From contig NC_089598.1 in assembly GCF_019320115.1 (NCBI RefSeq), positions 30,647,983-30,711,982 of the forward strand: a stretch of DNA of 64,000 nucleotides, written 5' to 3'. Below, in pieces: positions 57,285 to 64,000 of this stretch (positions are counted from its first letter, which is position 1; every line of letters begins with the position of its first letter). The DNA comes from Miscanthus floridulus (lineage: Eukaryota; Streptophyta; Magnoliopsida; Poales; Poaceae). The notes beneath the pieces are model-generated. The model was not told the DNA's origin. It made no database searches and saw only the letters and a list, made by a program, of their open reading frames with translations. Both the position numbers and the translations under genes were made by a program.

Positions 57285-57665
57285 TGTCGATACAGGACCC
57301 ACAGGATACCCCGCAAGGGAGAGAGAAGATCTAGTTCGACTAGGATTCTTCCCATGTAAATCTTAGTAGTAGAACTATTAAGTAATCCTACCAGGAAATC
57401 TCATTGTAAACCGACTAGGACTCTGGCTTCCTGACTATATAAAGGAGGGCAGGGCTCCTGTCAAGAAGAGATAGATGATAATCAATCCAACGCAAAGGCT
57501 TACGGCCGACTGGACGTAAGGTTATTACTCGATCTACGATCGAGGGCCTGAACCAGGATAAATCGACTGTCTCTTGCGTTAACCACCAAGTTCAGCATAC
57601 ACCGAAGCCCGAACATACTGCCCCGGGTACCCCCGTGGCAGGCTATCGGTGGTGAAACATCGACA
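57285..57665 (+). repeat. 5' LTR of the second gypsy element
   Basis: 381 bases from TGTCGATACAGGACC to GAAACATCGACA, with inverted ends TGTCGAT/ATCGACA. A TATA box TATATAAA is at 57436-57443. It is followed directly by the primer-site motif. The 3' LTR is not in the window. Confidence 0.9.
57436..57443 (+). promoter_or_regulatory. LTR promoter TATA box, second gypsy element
   Basis: GACTATATAAAGGAGGG within the LTR, about 230 bases before its end; it probably starts the element transcript. Confidence 0.65.
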
Positions 57666-57685
57666 GCTGGCGCGCCAGGTAGGGG
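57666..57685 (+). other. Primer-binding site of the second gypsy element
   Basis: GCTGGCGCGCCAGGTAGGGG directly after the LTR; it differs from the site at 13-32 only in the second base. Confidence 0.8.
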
Positions 57686-57714
57686 ATTTCGGCGACTTTG
57701 CATCCGAGAGCTCG

Positions 57715-59580
57715 ATGGACCTCGACAACATAGTCTTCCCGACGAGATCAACTTTCATCTTCGGCTCATGGATCTGCGAGGCAGACAACAACGGCAAGCT
57801 TCAAAGCCATCTCCTCGAAGATCCAGATCATCTTAAAGAAGTTCCTATTTCAACAACTGCAACGGATCAGCTCACCAGAAGATTCGCGCAGCTCATAGTA
57901 TCCGATTCAAATCAGATTTCACGACCACTCGTATCCGATTCGAATTCAAGCTCCAAGGCGAAGTTTTATCCGAGTGCTTTCAAGAAACCGAGTTCTTTTT
58001 GGCAAGATTCCAGAGCACAACCCAAAACAACTCAGATTACCCCCAGAGTTCTCTCAAGAAGTCGAGTTCTTTTCCATTTGGGCTCGACAACATGGCAAAA
58101 TCCTATCAGGGACAGTTCGAAAGATCTTTCAATCCTAGATTCGGGATACCACTGATAGGAGCTCAGGAGGGTCTCGTGCTAACGATAACATCGCAGGACT
58201 GTATCATCCACTGGCCGGGTTCTGTTCCTGAGGGTAGCGGAACCCAACTAGTTGGCACAACAACAACAGCTATTCTACCTTACCAAGAAGGAGACTCGAT
58301 CTACGACACCGAGGCATCTACTAAAGTTATCAGCGACTCCGTCAGCATGAAAACTAACGCCAATAACAGAACGACTCACGCATGAGAAGTGCTCATGGTT
58401 CGACGTCCGCGGTCACCATTAAATCCCCCGGAAGCACCTGATGTCAGATCATCAGATGAATCAGAATCCAACATATCACCCTTTGCCCAGGGCTACGATG
58501 GAGAAACCGATAGTCAGAAACAAGCTAGAGAAAGAAAAAACAAGTTGAAGCAAGGGCGCCAACACCGTGCTAGGCAGCGCAGGGAAGCTTGGATTAGATA
58601 CGAGTCAGAATTGGCTGAGTACGACAAAAGAAAATCGCAACGAGAAGTTGAAGGAAGACGCACGGCCAATACGCCTTACGATAAGATTCGAGAAGCCTTA
58701 GAAGAACTCGGAGCAACTTCACATCCTGGTGAGAAGTATGAACAGCTCCAGGACTTGCTCCGATCGACGATCCCGAGAACGCATGAAGAGAAAGCTCGAT
58801 CAAGACTACCCGCCAGATCAACAACCCACCGGCAAGAAGATCAAAATCAAAGGAAATCCGCTTTCGAAAGACTTGGGCTGGGTGGAAGCCACGACGGAGG
58901 AAGTAGGAAGGAACATAATCAAGGCCACCGATTTGAACAACTAAGGAAGACTAGGAGCAGGGTACCTACCTAGACAACCTCGCAAGATTGTTCCCATTAG
59001 AACAATAGTTGGCCAGAAGAAGGTGCCGAATCTGAATTCAAAGAAACCAAGGCACACGACAGGTTCCCCTGTTTCGCGAACAGGCTTGCATTGGTACGAT
59101 TACCTTACAAATTCAAACCATCTAACCACTCCAAGTATGATGGCAAAACTGAACCAAGGCAATGGCTCAGAATATATTCATAATCAATTGAACTAGCCAG
59201 AGGAGACGACGATATCAAAACCCTTTTCTTTCCCATGGCACTGGAGGCCATGCCCCTCCAATGGTTCGACAAACTGAACCCAGGATCTATCAGAGATTGG
59301 GAGGATTTGCAAAGAGCTTTTTGTGAGAATTTCGCAGGAATCATTACACACCCAATCACTCATGCAGAACTAAAAGGACTCAAGCAAAAGGGAGGTGAAA
59401 GTCTTAGAAATTACTATCGACGATTCGGCGAACTACGAGCTCAAGTGCATGACATAACCGAACGAGAAGTAATTGAAGCTTTCTCTCACGGAATCATGGC
59501 TAGGTGGCAATTTCAAGACTTCTGCAAAGAAAATCCGAGAAACAATGAAGAATTCAGACGTACAGTAGAAAAGATGATTA
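57715..59580 (+). pseudogene. gag: gag of the second gypsy element, interrupted by stops
   Basis: The N-terminal part (ATG 57715, IVFPTRSTFIFGSWICEAD) runs in one frame to about 57990 and then appears to shift at a T run to the frame used by the rest of the element. In that frame, stops occur at 58383-58385 (TGA), 58971-58973 (TAG), 58998-59000 (TAG) and 59181-59183 (TAA). Between them the charged gag N-region (QARERKNKLKQGRQHRARQR, SAFERLGLGG) and the capsid core (LEAMPLQWFDKLNPGSIRDW, ESLRNYYRRFGELRAQVHD) are readable without frameshift. Base composition is much less GC-rich than the first element, so it belongs to a different family of the same lineage. Confidence 0.8.
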
Positions 59581-60518
59581 CTGCAGAAGAAAAAACACGA
59601 GAGAGGTTCCCGGACAGAAGCAACCAGGACAACTCAGACAAGCAAAATCACCAAAATAGCAGACATCAAGAAAGAAAACGTAGACCAGACAATACTGTGG
59701 CAATGGCCGACAAATCAAAGAAGTTTCCCAAACCCAGAAGATATGATGACATTGAAAACATACGTTGCCCATTGCACCCTAGTGGGAGGCACACCATCGG
59801 AAATTGCTACACTTTCAATGATCGATACACAAGAAAAGATAGTAAGGAAAACACCAAAGAGGACAATCAGAAAAGAGAAGAAGACAACCACGAGGATAAA
59901 GGATTCCAAAAACCCAGGGGAACGGTAGCAGTGATTTTCTCAGGGGCTCCGGATTGCAGAAGCAAACATCAAGAAAAACTAGCACTGCGGACCATTATGA
60001 CAGCAGAACCGGCTACACCAAGATACCTCAATTGGTCACAGTATCCTATCCAATTTACCAGAGAAGACCAATGGACTAGCGTGGGAAACGTAGGCCATTA
60101 TCCACTGGTTCTAGATCTGACTATTGCTGGTATGACCGTCACCAAAGTACTAATCGATGGAGGAGCTGGACTCAACATCATCTTTTCAGAAACTCTAAGG
60201 AAAATGGGACTACAACTCGCCGGGATGATTACGCCAACAAGCACACCTTTTTACGGAATAGTACCCGGCAAAGCAGCCATGCCACTCGGACAAATTACTT
60301 TACCTGTTACCTTTGGAACTCCTTCAAACTACCGAACAGAGTTTATCAAATTTGAAGTCGCTGACTTCGATTCGTCATATCATGCAATCCTCGGACGTCC
60401 AGCACTGGCCAAATTCATGGCAATACCACATTATCCGTACTTACTGCTTAAGATGCCAGGACCCAACGGTATCCTTTCTCTTCGAAGCAATTTGAAGCGC
60501 GCTTTTGACTGCGACGTT
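59581..60518 (+). pseudogene. gag C-terminus and aspartic protease, second gypsy element
   Basis: Same open frame as the capsid core, ending at a TAG at 60519-60521. It contains a zinc-binding-like IRCPLHPSGRHTIGNC motif near 59760-59805, then the protease: TPRYLNWSQYPIQFTREDQW, active site LIDGGAGLNII near 60150-60183, the TPSNYRTEFIKFEVADFDS block, HAILGRPALAKFMAIPHY and a final RAFDCDV. The layout matches the first element's 2285-3050 region closely, although nucleotide identity is low. Confidence 0.85.
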
Positions 60519-60521
60519 TAG

Positions 60522-61580
60522 GCAATCCAAATTGCAGCTAAAGCGCAAGCCGACAATGGAAGAAAAGAAATAGCTGCAATCGCTGCAGAGACAAGCTAAG
60601 AAGAATTAGAAATACCGGCTAAAAAGCCTAGCATCACCGCACCACCAAAAAAAGCCGACGTCAAGCAAATCGACTTAGGCACAGGCGATACCTCCAAGAC
60701 AGCAACCATCAGTGCTCACCTCTCGGCAAAATAGGAACTCGCGCTCACCAACTTTCTTTGGGACAACAAAGATATCTTCGCTTGGAAGCCGGCCGACATG
60801 CCAGGAGTCCCAAGGGAGTTGGCTGAGCACAGAATTGATGTTAACGAAAGCTCCAAGCCTGTAAAGCAACGGCTACGACGATTCTCACCCGACAAGAAGG
60901 CAGCAATTAAAAAGGAAATAACAAAACTGATGGCAGCCGGATTCATCAAGGAGATCCTTCATCCAGATTGGCTAGCAAACCCGGTCCTTGTGCAGAAGAA
61001 AAACATGGACGAGTGGCGTATGTGCGTCGATTACACAGATCTCAACAAACATTGCCCAAAAGATCCGTTCGGGCTACCACGCATTGACCAGATAGTTGAC
61101 TCGACAGCAGGATCTGCGCTATTATCTTTTCTCGATTGCTATTCAGGATATCACCAGATCGCACTAAAAGAAGAAGACCAGAGCAAGACATCTTTCATCA
61201 CCCCGTTTGGTGCCTACTGCTACAAGACCATGTCGTTTGGACTAAAGAATGCTGGCGCCACGTACCAAAGAGCTATCTAGACTTGCCTTGGGAATCAAAT
61301 CGGTGAAAATGTGGAGGCATACGTGGACAATGTGGTGGTGAAAACAAAGAACCCAGACACTCTAATTGAAGATTTAAAGCAAACCTTCGAAAACTTGAAG
61401 AAATGGAGATGGAAATTGAACCCAAATAAATGTGTATTTGGAGTTCCCTTAGGACAACTACTCGGATTTTTGGTCAGTCAGCGCGGGATCGAAGCCAGCA
61501 CCAAGCAAATTCAAGCTATAACAGAAATGGGCCCACCTAGAAGTGTCAAAGATGTGCAGAAACTAACAGGATGCATGGCG
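60522..61580 (+). pseudogene. Partial reverse transcriptase of the second gypsy element
   Basis: Same frame, with stops at 60597-60599 (TAA), 60732-60734 (TAG) and 61278-61280 (TAG). RT motifs in order: ELAEHRIDVNESSKPVKQR, ITKLMAAGFIKEILHPDW, EWRMCVDYTDLNKHCPKDPF, FLDCYSGYHQIALKEEDQ, TSFITPFGAYCYKTMSFGLK and then the catalytic box at 61320-61331. This reads YVDN in place of YVDD, so the second catalytic aspartate is lost. Downstream KLNPNKCVFGVPLGQLLGFL and QKLTGCMA follow. Homology ends at about 61580, before RNase H; the remainder of pol, the integrase and the 3' LTR are absent. Confidence 0.85.
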
Positions 61581-62620
61581 TATGTAGCTCGGCGATCAGT
61601 TGGCATGAAAATATATTTATGTTTAATATAAACTGCTCGAACAGTTAGTGTGTAGCTGAGTCTCCAGCCCTAGCTAGCCCATAGTCCATAACGTCGAGCG
61701 CGGAGTCCATGCACGTGTAGGAGGAACAGGCGTGACCAAGGAGCCGCTACCGACCACCCATAACACAGAGCGCGGAGCCCGTAGCACGTGTAGGGAGGAG
61801 CTGGAGACAGGGCCGTCTCTAGAGGCGTCCGAGCATCAATAGGATTGTTCGGGGGTTCGGAAAATCGTTTGGAGAGCAAACATGGAGAAAACAGTTTGGA
61901 GAAACATTATGACGATATACGGAGATTGGAGAATATTTAGAAGAATATTAAAATGTGACTTAGCTTTAGACGGAGCGTTGGTCGGCGGCGTATGTCGTTG
62001 TCTGGTCGGCGTTGACGGCGAGCACCTAGCGGGTGGTGAGTTGTTGGTGAAGACGACCTCGGAGGTGGTTTTGAGATCGGATCTGCTGTCGCAGGGGCTG
62101 GTGTAGCAGCGATGAATCGTCATCGTGGACCGGAATGGATCTCCACGAGATTTACGACGAGAACGCGTTGTTGATTTGAGGTCCATCTGGCTCGCCATGG
62201 ATCAAGTGCACACCCCTACCTAGCACGCCAACTATCGACAGAATATCATCGGCAGTCCACCGAGGGGTATCCCGCGATGGTAGATTTGTCGGTGGGGGTG
62301 TGCGTAATCAAGAACCGGATGGTGACACAAGACGCAGAGACAGCGATTTAGGCAGTTTGGGCCATCTGATCGACGTAATACCCTACGTCTTATGTATTTG
62401 GTGTATTGTATTGATCTGGACGACCAAGTAGATGTATGTATCCTATCCGCTAGGGGACCCCTGCCTCTCCTTATATAGTCTGGAGAGACAGGGTTACAAG
62501 TAAAGTATCCTATTTGATACTATACAATGTCTTGCGGTGCATGCCGAGCAGCGTCATGCACGCCTTGATCTTGTGGGCCGGGCCACCTCCGATGGTGTAG
62601 CCCATGTCTTGGGGGCCATA
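61581..62620 (-). mobile_element. Inverted fragment of a third gypsy-type element: LTR, primer site and leader
   Basis: Read on the minus strand, an LTR-like region (about 62620 to 62233) contains a TATA box (TATATAA, at 62471-62477) and ends TCTGTCGATA. Next comes the primer-site-like GTTGGCGTGCTAGGTAGGGG (62213-62232). A leader with an ORF from 62198 to 61836 follows (MASQMDLKSTTRSRRKSRGD), which could be a gag start but has no recognised domain. Between 61690 and 61795 a CTCCGCGCTC(T/G)...GTTATGG phrase is repeated twice. The outer LTR boundary and the left boundary with the second element are not defined. Confidence 0.55.
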
Positions 62621-62621
62621 C

Positions 62622-63128
62622 CCCCACATCATCCTTGAGCCCCAAATTCATTGGCTTCAGCTTTGAAGCCGTGTTGCTCATCTTCAAAATGTGCTCTCTG
62701 ATACCACCACCAGTATATTTTTTATTGAACAATTTCTTGATCAATGTACTAGCATAAGCCTTTGAAGAGCCAGTGAACCGACTCTCCACCTTCTTTAGGT
62801 ACTCCGTGGCGGTATCACAGTCTGGGATAGACCTCCTTATAACATCTGAGATTGTGGACTTAGCCACCATCAAGCACTTGCGGTTTGATATGTCCCATTT
62901 CTTACGCTCAAGATCATACTTCATGCGCACTTCTACATAATCTCATTGTCGAGCAGTGAAATCAGCATCAGATTCATTTTCTTCCCTCACCGGGTCCACT
63001 GGCCCAGTAGGACATGGGGAGGTGAGCGCTAAGTCATTCTCGGACAGCGCAAGTGTGAGCTCATACTTCTCTTGTCATACTCTATAATTGCCCCCTTCTA
63101 GTGGTGGTATGTGCGAGATGAATGCCAT
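62622..63128 (-). pseudogene. gag: Copia gag fragment (UBN2-like)
   Basis: On the minus strand from an ATG at 63128, the frame contains SENDLALTSPCPTGPVDP, EENESDADFTARQ, MKYDLERKKWDISNRKCLMV, DCDTATEYLKKVESRFTGSS, LIKKLFNKKYTGGGIREHIL and KMSNTASKLKPMNLGLKDD. This is the gag start of a common grass Ty1/copia family (UBN2-type gag). Two in-frame TGA codons interrupt it, at 63075-63077 and 62943-62945. Homology stops at about 62622, where LTR-like sequence of another element begins. It has no RT or integrase here. Confidence 0.75.
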
Positions 63129-63720
63129 TGGGTTGAGTCCTAAAAAACATCGTCAGAGATAGTGAGAAAATTATGACATTATAATTGCATGCTTTAATTT
63201 AATATTGGTCAAAATTAAAACATACAATATTCTTATACACTAATTCTACATCACCGTTGGGCAGAAATAGAATTAATGCATAAAAAACTTATGATTAAAC
63301 ATTATAATATTGCTATTATCAACGTTGGTCAGAAAAATAACAATATTATAATTTACTAATTAAAATTTGACTACTCTTCAAATTAAATTCTCCTGTTGGT
63401 TCGAAATTAATTAGAAGATTATTAACTTTAATATTGCAGCGGAAACATAAAAAAATCATTATCTATTTTTCAGAAGCATTGAACTTTTCTTAACTATTCT
63501 CTGAAAAATTATCCCGTTGGTTCAAATTTAAATAGAGACAAATATCATCAAAATTGCTTCTAAAAAATAAAACATGAACTCATAGATTACTGTTCATGTG
63601 GCCCAAACCAGCTAAAATAGCGAAATCCGGCGCGGCCTGCATTGTTCGCACGCGCGCTGTGCTTCCCAGACCACAACCTGGGTCTGGGCCAACAAAGCCG
63701 CCCGCCGCGCGCGCCCGCCT
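63129..63720. other. AT-rich stretch, no gene recognised
   Basis: Very AT-rich to about 63600, with four spaced variants of a CGTTGGTCAGAAA / CTGTTGGTTCGAAATTAA phrase (63257, 63328, 63393, 63512). It then turns GC-rich. It lies upstream of the copia gag on the minus strand and may be that element's leader. Confidence 0.4.
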
Positions 63721-63790
63721 AGGCCAAAACTCGGTCTAGTGAATCGTGACCGTCAGATTGCATCCGATGGCTACGTGCTTGGATCGGGGA

Positions 63791-63797
63791 TATAAAG
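63791..63797 (+). promoter_or_regulatory. TATA box with candidate transcription start
   Basis: GGATATAAAGCCG, with an AAACCCTAGCCC motif 30 bases downstream (63821) at the expected start position, then a CT-rich leader (TCTCTTCTACCCTTTCTCTC). A plausible plant core promoter on the + strand, opposite to the copia fragment. Confidence 0.5.
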
Positions 63798-63919
63798 CCG
63801 ATGCCGCGGTGACCCCGGTGAAACCCTAGCCCATTCTCTTCTACCCTTTCTCTCTCTTTGCCTCGCTCCTTTCTCTCCTCAGCATAGCAGCAGCGAGCAA
63901 CCGAGCGAAGGGAGAGAGC

Positions 63920-63968
63920 ATGGCGTTGTTGCCGGCCCCTTCGTCGGCACGCGTGCTCCCCCACGCGG
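63920..63968 (+). CDS. Possible first exon of an unidentified gene at the window edge
   Basis: ATG at 63920, about 100 bases downstream of the inferred start site, opens MALLPAPSSARVLPHA. A consensus-like donor (GCGG|GTGAGCG) follows at 63969. The product cannot be identified from 16 codons, and the reading could also continue unspliced to the window end. It might be a host gene or part of the transposon-derived leader. Confidence 0.3.
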
Positions 63969-64000
63969 GTGAGCGCGCCGCCGTTGACTGGACTAACGAC

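Noticed and set aside
59578..59909. Minus-strand frames over the second element's gag
   Set aside because: Shadows of a well-recognised + strand gag-protease frame.
1..64000. tRNA, rRNA, CRISPR arrays, bacterial operons
   Set aside because: No cloverleaf-like gene, rRNA segment or regularly spaced short repeat array was seen; the tandem repeats present have adjacent, degenerate units.

Overview
This window looks like nuclear DNA of a grass (Poaceae, probably a panicoid relative of sorghum, Miscanthus or sugarcane). Evidence: spliced GT-AG genes with GC-rich first exons, Stowaway-like and Tourist-like MITEs, grass-type Ty3/gypsy elements with a TGGCGCGCCAGGTAGGGG-like primer-binding site, and a copia gag remnant. 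There is no prokaryotic organisation, rRNA, tRNA or CRISPR. The species assignment is inference.

Layout. 1-14613 is a Tat/Retand-type Ty3/gypsy retrotransposon that starts at the last 12 bases of its 5' LTR. It has a decayed gag-protease-RT-RNaseH, a second RNase H and an integrase on the + strand. Between pol and the 3' LTR it carries a five-exon gene on the opposite strand with its own TATA box. From 14.6 to 26.5 kb are two probable host genes: a 112-residue membrane/coiled-coil protein (15577-15915) and a seven-exon, cysteine-rich, signal-anchored protein (21066-25009), among several MITEs. From 26.5 kb comes a fragment of another LTR.

The dominant structure is a head-to-tail duplication of about 21 kb. 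Positions 7315-28364 are repeated at 28365-49360. The junction lies inside the last exon of the retrotransposon's antisense gene and inside the second LTR, with a 3-base TGT overlap. The copies differ mainly by single-base indels. The seven-exon gene is intact in copy 2 (42071-45998, 328 residues) and broken by insertions in copy 1. This is either a young duplication with one decayed copy or an assembly/sequencing artefact, and the sequence alone does not decide.

50.3-57.2 kb holds a long inverted repeat: two diverged arms of about 3.4 and 3.1 kb around a 0.4-kb spacer, with subterminal tandem repeats and an acidic ORF at matching positions in both arms. It resembles a foldback-type DNA transposon; I do not recognise a transposase.

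57285-61580 is the 5' part of a second gypsy element (381-bp LTR, gag, protease, partial RT). Its downstream gag-pro-RT frame is interrupted only by stops that look like C-to-T changes. It is followed by an inverted LTR and leader of a third gypsy-type element (about 61.6-62.6 kb), a copia gag fragment on the minus strand (62622-63128), an AT-rich stretch, and at the window edge a TATA box with a possible first exon on the + strand.
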